Positions 25,389-32,677 of a DNA stretch of 32,677 nt are shown here, piece after piece (position 1 is the first letter of the stretch; each line of letters starts with the position of its first letter). This DNA comes from Vibrio sp. S17_S38. GTDB lineage: Bacteria > Pseudomonadota > Gammaproteobacteria > Enterobacterales > Vibrionaceae. The notes beneath the pieces were generated by a model. The model worked only from the letters and a program-made list of their open reading frames with translations. It had not been told where the DNA came from and made no database searches. Position numbers and translations under genes: made by a program. The DNA is taken from assembly GCF_014694375.1 (NCBI RefSeq), contig NZ_JAAUWW010000025.1, forward strand, positions 1-32,677. Reading direction: 5' to 3'.

Positions 25389-26501
25389 GTGAAAATTGGA
25401 AGAAATAAGCCTTGTTGGTGCGGCTCAAATAAAAAATACAAACATTGTCATTTAGGGCGTGATAAACAAGCTCCTATTGATAAAGGCGCTGTAATGAAAG
25501 AGATAAATAGCTTCAACTCAAAAAAGTTTTGCAGTGTGCCTGAAGTGATGAAAACTGAATGTTCAAAGAAAATTATTAAAGCGCATTCTGTATCAAAAGG
25601 CTCTTCCCTTAAAGCTATAGCTGAAGATGGACATGTTTATACTACTTTCAAAACAAATCATGACTTTTCCGTGTCCAAAAGAGTTCGTCCGAAGAAAGTT
25701 GGTATTAACCAAGCCTCAGTATTTACGGGCTTTTGTTCAAACCATGACAAACACATTTTCGCTCCTATTGAAGACGATGCATTTAATAAAAGTGCATATC
25801 ATTGTTTTCTCGTTGCATATCGATCGTTGTGCCGAGAACTTTTTGTAAAAGAGAGCGCTGCAAATACATTTAGCTTTGCGCAACAGTTAGACAAAGGTAA
25901 GTCTCTTAGTGAACAAGTCATGATTCAAAAAATGGCTAAATACTACGGTTCTAATAATGATCTTACAACGGGAGATCTTCAGTACTTAAAGCAGAAACTT
26001 GACCAAATGTTTACGATTGGTGCCTACGACGATTTACATCACTTAGTCGTTGAACTTGAACATCCTGCGAGGGTTATGACTAGCGCTGTATTAGGCTATA
26101 CAGTCGGTTTTGACGGTGAAATGCTTCAAAAAATATCCGATGATCCCAAGGAAATACCAGATTATGTATTCATAAACTCATTTGCATCTGAGAACAAAGG
26201 GTTTGTTGTCTTGTCGTGGCTGAAAGAACATTCAACAAGCAATTTGAAGTTTATTAACCAACTTCTTCAAACCGGTTCAATCTCAAATTCAATTTCGATT
26301 TTTACATTCGCTATGGTTGAAAATATCTACATTTCACCGGAATGGTGGGAAAGTCTAAACGAGGCAGAGCAAGAAAAAATTTGCGCAATTTATGCGCAAG
26401 GTGCAACTGAGCATACAGATAATGATGTGTTAATAGGAATACCGCTTTTAGACACTAACCCTTTGGTAAACACGGTTGAAGTTGGGGAGTTTGCTTTATA
26501 A
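25389..26501 (+). CDS. Cassette 8: SEC-C motif protein
   Basis: Protein of 370 residues with a GTG start behind GAGGAA. The N-terminus is a SEC-C zinc-binding motif (GRNKPCWCGSNKKYKHCH, about residues 3-20), C-x-C-x8-C-H. A second conserved-looking stretch reads VFTGFCSNHDKHIFAPIED (about residues 113-131), typical of a group of SEC-C proteins of unknown role. The C-terminal half is helical with no membrane segment. Function is unknown; SEC-C modules bind zinc and often mediate protein contacts. The stop lies in attC 8. Confidence 0.78.
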   Translation: MKIGRNKPCWCGSNKKYKHCHLGRDKQAPIDKGAVMKEINSFNSKKFCSVPEVMKTECSKKIIKAHSVSKGSSLKAIAEDGHVYTTFKTNHDFSVSKRVRPKKVGINQASVFTGFCSNHDKHIFAPIEDDAFNKSAYHCFLVAYRSLCRELFVKESAANTFSFAQQLDKGKSLSEQVMIQKMAKYYGSNNDLTTGDLQYLKQKLDQMFTIGAYDDLHHLVVELEHPARVMTSAVLGYTVGFDGEMLQKISDDPKEIPDYVFINSFASENKGFVVLSWLKEHSTSNLKFINQLLQTGSISNSISIFTFAMVENIYISPEWWESLNEAEQEKICAIYAQGATEHTDNDVLIGIPLLDTNPLVNTVEVGEFAL

Positions 26502-26621
26502 CAAAGCATTTAAGAGTGATTCGCAACGCGTGGCATTTTTACTATGCGTTGCGTTTGGTGTTTAAGGTGGTATGCGGGAGCTTCGGTATTGCGTTGCTCA
26601 CACCTTAACAGGGCGTTATGA
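26496..26621 (+). repeat. attC site 8 (126 bp, family A outer arms)
   Basis: From TTATAACAAAGC to GCGTTATGA. The outer arms match attC 1 and 4 (CATTTAAGAGTGATTCGCAACGC in segments, and GCTCACACCTTAA), but the middle is longer and different. Confidence 0.9.
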
Positions 26622-26681
26622 GAATTCCAGCTAGGAGCGTACTCTTTTTTGATAGAGTCAGTTCAACTACATAGTGGAACC

Positions 26682-26897
26682 TTAAACTTTTTCCGATATT
26701 TGATGCGCTAGTTTATGAATCCTTGGTCCAGAAATGAATGAAACCAGTCCCGCAGCAGGCCATGCTAATATCCATGCCGACATCCAGTAGTTAACAAAAT
26801 CATTTATTAAACCGACGTTTATAAACGTAACCCATGCCGACATAAAAAATGTCAGAACAAATGACATTAATATTGCGAAAATAAATCTGTGCTTCAT
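26682..26897 (-). CDS. Cassette 9, gene a: DUF2798-family small membrane protein
   Basis: Protein of 71 residues on the opposite strand to most cassette genes. It has two hydrophobic helices (FIFAILMSFVLTFFMSAW and the later MSAWILAWPAAGLVSFI), with the WPAA and GPRIHKL features of DUF2798 proteins. The start codon has an AGGAAACC site upstream. It diverges from a LysR-type regulator gene in the same cassette, which suggests regulation by that protein. Its function is unknown. Confidence 0.8.
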   Translation of the reverse strand: MKHRFIFAILMSFVLTFFMSAWVTFINVGLINDFVNYWMSAWILAWPAAGLVSFISGPRIHKLAHQISEKV

Positions 26898-27000
26898 TTT
26901 GGTTTCCTCGTGTCTTTAAATCATGGGATACAAGATACTTGCTTCCATATTTGCCGTATATGTGTATTATTAATAACCTCATTCTCAAATTTGTAAAGCT

Positions 27001-27888
27001 ATGTTGGATAATCTTAAAATTTTCATTTCTGCTGCGGAGCAGCGAAGTTTATCTGGTGCAGCCGAAGATCTGGGAATGACTATTGCCACGGTGTCGCGGC
27101 GTGTGAATGAGTTAGAGCAAAAATTACAATGTGAATTGTTCCATCGATCAAATAAAGGGCTCCGTCTAACCTCTTCGGGACAAGCTTATTATGAGGAAAC
27201 TGCTGATTTCATTCATGCGTTAGATTTGCGATTGTTGAATTTAGAAAGATCCCTCAACAGCTTGGAGGGGGAGCTTAGAGTCATGGCACCCACAAATATC
27301 GGCAATGGCCCGCTTAACCAATTCTGGCGTTCGTTTGTGGAAAATAATGCTGGAATTTCATTGAATATCTTACTGGGTGATCCGGGTGATGATGTAATTT
27401 CTAACCAAGTTGATATTGCTATACGGTCTGGCCCACAGCAAAACTCGTCGCTGATTCAACAAAAACTCGGTACGATTAAACCGATTTTGGTGGCTTCGTC
27501 TGCCTTTAAAGACCGTATGCCCAAAGACCTCTCAACTTTGGAATTACTTCCAAGCATTGCCGCACAGCTATTCAGTGAATGGACGTTAAGTAACGGCGAC
27601 GAAGAGCGATTGATTAATAAAAAACATAACCACATAAGCAATGATATGGCTGTTACTTTAAACTTGGTTAATGCTGGTGCGGGAATCGCTCTTTTACCAA
27701 TGAGTATGGTTTATCACGAGATTGAAAATGGCACTTTGATACGAATATTGCCAACATGGAGTGGAGTTCCGCGTGAAATATCGCTTCTTTGGCCGAAAAA
27801 GCGAACGCTTTCGGCCCGCTCTAAAAGATTTCGAGAAGAGTTAATTGAATTTCTTAGAAAGCAAGCCTGGTTTAGTATGGCATTTTGA
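27001..27888 (+). CDS. Cassette 9, gene b: LysR-family transcriptional regulator
   Basis: LysR-type regulator of 295 residues. The N-terminal helix-turn-helix is MLDNLKIFISAAEQRSLSGA followed by LGMTIATVSRRVNELEQKL (about residues 1-44). The effector domain then shows ELRVMAPTNIG and VDIAIRSG, typical of the CrgA-like group. The 103-bp gap to the divergent DUF2798 gene would hold a shared promoter. A cassette with its own regulator and divergent partner is expected to be expressed independently of position. The ribosome-binding site of this gene is weak (TTGTAAAGCT before the ATG). The inducer is unknown. Confidence 0.88.
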   Translation: MLDNLKIFISAAEQRSLSGAAEDLGMTIATVSRRVNELEQKLQCELFHRSNKGLRLTSSGQAYYEETADFIHALDLRLLNLERSLNSLEGELRVMAPTNIGNGPLNQFWRSFVENNAGISLNILLGDPGDDVISNQVDIAIRSGPQQNSSLIQQKLGTIKPILVASSAFKDRMPKDLSTLELLPSIAAQLFSEWTLSNGDEERLINKKHNHISNDMAVTLNLVNAGAGIALLPMSMVYHEIENGTLIRILPTWSGVPREISLLWPKKRTLSARSKRFREELIEFLRKQAWFSMAF

Positions 27889-27927
27889 TGGTTATCGTAG
27901 ATAATCATTATAAATAGGGATTAAATC

Positions 27928-27983
27928 TCATAACAAGAAAATGCAGCCGAACGCTAACGCGTCGGCTGATTTAGGCGTTAGCT
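27928..27983 (+). repeat. attC site 9 (56 bp, short type)
   Basis: From TCATAACAAG to GCGTTAGCT, with the compact hairpin GCAGCCGA...TCGGCTG around an internal GCTAAC. It is close to the minimal attC length and unlike any other site in the array. Confidence 0.82.
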
Positions 27984-28010
27984 TCACAGAAATCTCGAGG
28001 GAAAATTAAG

Positions 28011-28733
28011 ATGACTGATTCGGTAAAAAAATTTGATCAAGATAGAGCAGGTGAATACGCACAGCAGAGCCGGATAGCTTTAGCAGGCTACGACGCCTGC
28101 CACGATCTTGCTGCCTGCTTACTTTCTGCTGTACTGGGCGCCGATAGAAAAGCACAAATTCTCGTTGTCGGTGCGGGTGGCACGGCTCAAGAAATTATTG
28201 CTGCGTCTAAGTTGGCGCCAAACTGGAGATTTACAGCAGTAGACCCTTCAGCCCCTATGTTGCAGCTTTCCAAAGATTCTTTAGCCAGTAAAGGTTTAAC
28301 CCACCGAGTTACAACGCATTTGGGCTATGTAAAGGATCTAAAAATTGAAGAAAAATTTGATGCTGCCATCTTAATTGGTGTGATCCATCATTTAAAAGGC
28401 GAAAACGAGAAGAAAGATGTTCTTAATGAAATTGCAAGTAAACTTAAGCCCGATGCTCCACTTATCATAGCCGGTAATCGCTTTCCCTACGCTAGCAAGC
28501 CACTTTTCCTATCAGCTTGGGGAGAGCTTTGGAGAATGAATGGTGTTTCAAAGGAAGATGTTGAAGGCAAGAGAGCCAAAATACTGGAGGGTGCTGATCC
28601 TCTTAAATCTAACGAGGCTGTCATAGATTTACTTGCGCATGCAGGGTTTACTGAGGTAGATCAGTTTTTTTCTAGCCTATTTTGGTCTGCGTGGATAGCT
28701 AAATACACTCTTTCCACAAGCCAGCGAAGCTAA
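28011..28733 (+). CDS. Cassette 10: class I SAM-dependent methyltransferase
   Basis: Protein of 240 residues with a Rossmann-fold methyltransferase domain. Motif I is ILVVGAGGTAQEII (about residues 50-63), motif II the acidic FTAVDPSAPMLQLS (about 74-87), and motif IV region AAILIGVIHHLKGEN (about 118-132). The ribosome-binding site CGAGGGAA precedes the ATG. The substrate is not predictable from sequence. The stop abuts attC 10. Confidence 0.88.
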   Translation: MTDSVKKFDQDRAGEYAQQSRIALAGYDACHDLAACLLSAVLGADRKAQILVVGAGGTAQEIIAASKLAPNWRFTAVDPSAPMLQLSKDSLASKGLTHRVTTHLGYVKDLKIEEKFDAAILIGVIHHLKGENEKKDVLNEIASKLKPDAPLIIAGNRFPYASKPLFLSAWGELWRMNGVSKEDVEGKRAKILEGADPLKSNEAVIDLLAHAGFTEVDQFFSSLFWSAWIAKYTLSTSQRS

Positions 28734-28799
28734 CAAGTTCCAGCACTCGGAAAAATTGCTCGCTGCGCTCCCAATTTTCCGGTGAGCAAAGCGTTATAC
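28728..28799 (+). repeat. attC site 10 (72 bp, family B)
   Basis: From AGCTAACAAG to GCGTTATAC. The arms CACTCGGAAAAATTG and CAATTTTCCGGTGAG pair around CTCGCTGCGCTCC; it closely resembles attC 2. Confidence 0.92.
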
Positions 28800-28818
28800 G
28801 ATAAATTGAGAATTGAGC

Positions 28819-29049
28819 ATGGAAGAAAAGCATTGGTTGGATTTCGTTACCGCAATCGGAAGTGTAGCTACTCCTGTAATTGTTTTAATAGTTTCATCCA
28901 TTGGCTGGAAAGCTAAAAATCGTATCGAAAGAGAAATCGACCTTGAAAATAAACTCCGTGACGATCGAATTGAAATTTATAACAAAATACTAGAGCCTTT
29001 CATTATTTTGCTAATGTCGGATACCGCATGGCAATCTGTAGTGGCATAG
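28819..29049 (+). CDS. Cassette 11: membrane protein gene truncated by an IS
   Basis: A 76-codon frame from the ATG at 28819 (TTG at 28813 is an alternative start). A hydrophobic segment (FVTAIGSVATPVIVLIVSSI, about residues 8-27) is followed by a charged helix (KNRIEREIDLENKLRDDRIE) and LEPFIILLMSDTAWQS. The last residues and the stop come from the left end of the IS element (boundary at 29037), so the native protein was longer. From memory, similar longer proteins are common in vibrio integron cassettes. The missing 3' part and its attC do not appear on the far side of the IS. Confidence 0.8.
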   Translation: MEEKHWLDFVTAIGSVATPVIVLIVSSIGWKAKNRIEREIDLENKLRDDRIEIYNKILEPFIILLMSDTAWQSVVA

Positions 29050-29066
29050 TGAATTTGGTCACTTAG

Positions 29067-30286
<1,220 letters not shown>

Positions 30287-30289
30287 CCA

Positions 30290-30598
30290 CTACAAAGCAA
30301 CCAGAGCGCCATGAGGCAAGAATTTTAATTCCCAAGCTAACATTAATAAACTTTGTACGGTTTCTAAAAGTGCACTAAGTTCTAGTAATAAATCTAGGGC
30401 TCGCAATATTCCTTCGAGAGATTTTCCGTACAAATTAGCTTGAACAGAGTAACGAATACACTTCGTGAGTTCGTTGAGGATTTGTTCTCCTGTTGTAAAG
30501 CGAAATGCTTTGGGTAAGTGTTGATGTTGGTTCCAATACAATTTGTACAACTTTTGTAAATCATAGTAGAGACGATTATGACGAAACTCTTTATTCAA
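30290..30598 (-). CDS. avd: DGR accessory protein Avd-like (four-helix bundle), C-terminus lost to the IS
   Basis: Small helical protein of 102 residues fitting the Avd family of diversity-generating retroelements. The family pattern is visible: LYYDLQKLYKLY, LPKAFRFTTGEQILNEL, then YSVQANLYGKSLEGI and LMLAWELKFLPHGALVAL. Avd forms a barrel-shaped pentamer that binds the reverse transcriptase and the template RNA. The start is a TTG at 30598, with AAGG 8 bp upstream and an in-frame stop just before it. The stop codon (TAG at 30290-30292) lies inside the right end of the IS, so roughly the last 15 to 25 native residues are missing. Its 5' end overlaps the divergent reverse transcriptase by 21 bp. 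A free-standing bAvd-like four-helix bundle is the alternative; the neighbouring DGR genes favour Avd. Confidence 0.78.
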   Translation of the reverse strand: MNKEFRHNRLYYDLQKLYKLYWNQHQHLPKAFRFTTGEQILNELTKCIRYSVQANLYGKSLEGILRALDLLLELSALLETVQSLLMLAWELKFLPHGALVAL

Positions 30599-31882
30599 AA
30601 TTCAAACCTTAAATATCACCATCAACTCGCAGCAGAGTTGCTGCAATGTGTAAAAACTTCGGGAAGCAGTCAACAAAAATCTGCTAACGCTTTAAAGTTC
30701 CCGAAACTATGCCATGAGCTGTCAACCGAAATATTAACTAATACATATCAACCTTATTCTTATCATCATTTTGCAATCACAGAACCTAAGCTTAGAGAAA
30801 TATATGCCCCTGCATTTAGAGATCGCATAGCTCAAATGTGGATTGCACTACAATTGGTACCTATCATGGAAAATCAATTCATTGATGACACCTATGCTAA
30901 TAGAAAAGGTAAAGGAACTCTTGCTGCTATTGCAAAAGTTCAAAAACTAATGCGCCAACCACGACATACTTGGGGGCTACAGCTCGACATTTACAGTTAT
31001 TTCAATAGCATTAATAAAAGAGAGCTTCTAACGCAACTACACAATCTCATTTACAACTCAAAATTAAGCCCATTGCGCCAATATTGCCTAGCCAATCTGA
31101 TAGAAAAGATCATAGAGCAGGATGCCACGAAGCTACAAAACGAGCGAACTGGAAACCAATACTTACTTAACCAAATCCCGTTACATAAGAAACTACAGTT
31201 TAACAATACGGAACAGGTTGGGTTGCCCATAGGTAGCGTTACTAGTCAACTCTTCGGTAATTTTTACCTCAACAACCTTGACCACGAAATAAAACACACA
31301 CTGAAGGTTAAGGGGTACGTTCGGTATATGGATGATTTATTTATCTTATCTAATTCGCCTGAAAAATTGCAAGAATGGAAAGAACATATTGAATGGTATC
31401 TCACTTCTCGCCTGCAATTAAAATTACATCCTACAAAGGTGCATTTATCACCTATTGAGGAGGGGTTTGATTACTTGGGATTTCGTGTATTTCCCCATTA
31501 TAAACATGTTCGCAAAACCACCATTTCATCATTGAAAGAGCGTTTGCGCTACTTTAATGCGATTCTAGACACTGGTGCGATTAGTGTCTTTTTAAGATCT
31601 AGACCAAGTCGAGGGAGATGGAGTAAGCATGCTATCCATTACGCACCACTTTACACTCAGCTAAAAGCTATGCAATCAACGATAAATAGCTATTATGGAC
31701 TGCTTAGCCAAGCCAATCATTGTCAATTGAGAAAGCAAATATATCATAAAAATTTTGGCGAACTTAAACGTTATTTATTACCCAATAACTGTTATTACAA
31801 TCACTTCACCATAAAGAAGGGTCTTCACTTTAATAAGATGGCTCCGGATACTTTATGTTGGCCTGAGACGCAGGATGCGTAG
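30578..31882 (+). CDS. Diversity-generating retroelement reverse transcriptase
   Basis: RNA-directed DNA polymerase of 434 residues. Palm and finger motifs appear in order: FAITEPKLREIYAPAFRDRI (about residues 65-84), QLDIYSYFNSI with the first catalytic Asp (137), GLPIGSVTSQLFGNFYLN (215-232) with the SQ signature typical of DGR enzymes, and YVRYMDDLFIL with the catalytic DD pair (about 251-253). The length suits DGR enzymes, which lack a maturase domain. Role: copies the template repeat RNA with errors at adenines so the cDNA can replace the variable repeat of a target gene. It lies on the + strand, opposite to avd, the template repeat and the ORF at 32183. Its last seven or so codons lie antisense to the 3' end of the template repeat. 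The start ATG lacks a good ribosome-binding site. Confidence 0.93.
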   Translation: MTKLFIQNSNLKYHHQLAAELLQCVKTSGSSQQKSANALKFPKLCHELSTEILTNTYQPYSYHHFAITEPKLREIYAPAFRDRIAQMWIALQLVPIMENQFIDDTYANRKGKGTLAAIAKVQKLMRQPRHTWGLQLDIYSYFNSINKRELLTQLHNLIYNSKLSPLRQYCLANLIEKIIEQDATKLQNERTGNQYLLNQIPLHKKLQFNNTEQVGLPIGSVTSQLFGNFYLNNLDHEIKHTLKVKGYVRYMDDLFILSNSPEKLQEWKEHIEWYLTSRLQLKLHPTKVHLSPIEEGFDYLGFRVFPHYKHVRKTTISSLKERLRYFNAILDTGAISVFLRSRPSRGRWSKHAIHYAPLYTQLKAMQSTINSYYGLLSQANHCQLRKQIYHKNFGELKRYLLPNNCYYNHFTIKKGLHFNKMAPDTLCWPETQDA

Positions 31883-32004
31883 TTCGTGTTGCTCGGATTG
31901 TTGCTGTTGACGTTGCCATTGTTGAGGTTCACGTTGTAATAGTTAGAACCATCAGGAGTCGCCGACCAATAGTTGTTGTTGGTAGGCCAACCGCGCGCGT
32001 TTGC
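31862..32004 (-). repeat. DGR template repeat (TR), AAC-rich
   Basis: Read on the minus strand, this stretch encodes GWPTNNNYWSATPDGSNYY followed by more Asn-rich sequence and ending YASCVSG. That layout is the C-type-lectin-like ending (WSAT...YY...C) common in DGR target proteins. It has 12 AAC and 2 AAT codons within about 41. AAC is the codon whose adenine changes give the widest residue choice without making stop codons. The 3' end (GCATCCTGCGTCTCAGG) is poor in A and GC-rich, as expected for the initiation-of-homing element. There is no start codon or open gene around it, so it serves as a template, not a gene. Exact limits need the matching variable repeat, which is not in the window. 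Confidence 0.85.
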
Positions 32005-32182
32005 ATTTATTGTTTAACTCGAAGTGTTGCCTTTCGACTCGCTTCCCTTGAATACCCATAAGGTCATAAATGCCGATAACATACCAGGGCCCACATGTTA
32101 ACACCTTAACGTTAACATTCTCTGAGCACGACATTGTCGCTATGTTCCCTGTTGATTTTCCGAGAACCATCTTATTAAAACG
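32005..32182. other. Spacer between the template repeat and the 163-residue ORF
   Basis: About 180 bp with no convincing gene. A weak minus-strand frame (ATG at 32170) crosses into the template repeat in a different frame and is probably spurious. GTTAAC occurs twice (32097-32102 and 32111-32116 region), so the stretch can fold. The 5' part of the template RNA probably starts here. Confidence 0.4.
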
Positions 32183-32674
32183 TTATATCGCTTGCTTGAC
32201 AGCAATCAACAACCAATCTGATGAAGAGCTTGAAGCTTCCGTCATCATCACTTTATTGACGATTGCTTCGGGTAAAAATAATCGAACATATCGACGATTT
32301 AACAGATCGTCATCACAAGGGTTACAAGGTGATTTCTCTTCAATATCGTCCATTTGAGCACGCTGCTCTTGCCTCCAAGACTCCCACTCAGAAAAATCGA
32401 TGATTATTTCTAACTCAATAACAGCCTCTGTACCTATGTCAATTCCAGCTTGCTTTAATGATTCTATAGGAAGCCCACCATACAACACCTCTCTTCCATT
32501 CAATTTCTTAACCTTTTTCCTTAACACCTTCAATGTCGGTAATTGGTCCTGTTTAGATACCCACTGCTGCCAACCAAAGAGTGATTGCTCATAGAAACGT
32601 ACAAACATCCCCTCTTTTATGCCAACAATACGTTGACTGCTTTCAACCAATGCTAATTTAGTTTCAATATTCAC
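32183..32674 (-). CDS. Unknown 163-residue protein next to the DGR template repeat
   Basis: Leftward frame with a GTG start at 32672-32674, directly preceded by an in-frame TAG, so this is the full N-terminus in this frame. I do not recognise it. The N-terminal half has MFVRFYEQSLFGWQQWV and LNGREVLYGGLPIESL (about residues 23-75), followed by a predicted helix with a Trp/Arg-rich EWESWRQEQRA. There is no signal peptide or membrane helix. It points the same way as the template repeat and ends about 180 bp before it. In many DGRs the target gene or an accessory gene sits here. It has no AAC-rich or lectin-like ending, so it is not the variable protein itself. The target gene probably lies beyond the right edge of the window. 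Confidence 0.65.
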   Translation of the reverse strand: MNIETKLALVESSQRIVGIKEGMFVRFYEQSLFGWQQWVSKQDQLPTLKVLRKKVKKLNGREVLYGGLPIESLKQAGIDIGTEAVIELEIIIDFSEWESWRQEQRAQMDDIEEKSPCNPCDDDLLNRRYVRLFLPEAIVNKVMMTEASSSSSDWLLIAVKQAI

Positions 32675-32677
32675 CTA

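Larger units (their letters stand above)
18543..29036. mobile_element. Sedentary chromosomal integron: integrase remnant, attI and cassette array
   Basis: A leftward integron integrase gene, a GTTAGC attI crossover and ten attC sites (56-137 bp, each from RYYYAAC to GTTRRRY) define ten complete cassettes. An eleventh lost its 3' part to the IS at 29037. Most cassette genes face away from the integrase, as is normal. The attC sites fall into several families, so the cassettes came from mixed sources. The integrase is internally deleted, so the array may now be static unless an integrase acts in trans. Confidence 0.92.

Noticed and set aside
30578..31882. Retron or group II intron reverse transcriptase as alternative identity
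   Set aside because: No maturase or endonuclease domain, no intron-like RNA folds noted at the ends, no retron msr/msd noted upstream, and an AAC-rich template repeat plus an Avd-like gene lie next to it.
31952..32170. Minus-strand frame of 72 codons between the template repeat and the unknown ORF
   Set aside because: It runs into the template repeat in a different frame from the lectin-like reading, shows no family features, and DGR template repeats are normally non-coding.

Overview
The window looks like chromosomal DNA of a Vibrio or close relative (Vibrionaceae). The base composition is AT-rich. The core genes (NfsB-type nitroreductase, Lon-family protease, two-component system with YgiW/YdeI-type OB-fold proteins) look vibrio-like, and there is a sedentary chromosomal integron with VCR-like attC sites. 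No rRNA or tRNA gene is visible. All identifications come from reading the sequence and from memory of protein families; no search was run.

Layout. (1) 1-7690: nitroreductase (-), Lon-like protease (+), a 36-residue membrane peptide, a GST, and an OmpR-type regulator/histidine kinase pair followed by two tandem secreted OB-fold proteins. (2) 7738-14608: a glyoxylate-use block. aceB, a glcG-like gene and a GntR/FCD regulator run left; gcl, hyi and glxR run right. Copies of a TGTATACA/TGTACA palindrome lie in the shared promoter region and before the regulator gene, suggesting one local regulon that sends glyoxylate to malate or to D-glycerate. (3) 15029-18510: a RutR-like TetR regulator, an Old Yellow Enzyme homologue and an adenosine-deaminase-family gene preceded by two back-to-back microsatellites. 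(4) 18543-29036: a chromosomal integron. The integrase gene (-) has a clean in-frame internal deletion that removes the catalytic His-x-x-Arg box. Ten attC sites define ten complete cassettes and one truncated cassette: DUF2971, an HExxH protein, a poorly coding cassette, an R-x4-H HEPN-like protein, a P-loop kinase, a small membrane-anchored protein, a second P-loop ATPase, a SEC-C protein, a two-gene DUF2798/LysR cassette, a methyltransferase, and a membrane protein cut by an IS. (5) 29037-30294: an IS3-family element whose flanks do not form a target duplication. (6) 30290-32677: part of a diversity-generating retroelement (DGR): an Avd-like gene cut by the IS end (-), a DGR-type reverse transcriptase (+), an AAC-rich template repeat (-) encoding a lectin-fold-like peptide, and an unknown 163-residue ORF (-). 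The variable target gene is not in the window.

The most interesting part is the DGR at the right end. The reverse transcriptase lies opposite to avd, the template repeat and the neighbouring ORF; it overlaps avd at its 5' end and the template repeat at its 3' end. An IS-linked rearrangement has fused the DGR to an integron whose own integrase is also damaged.
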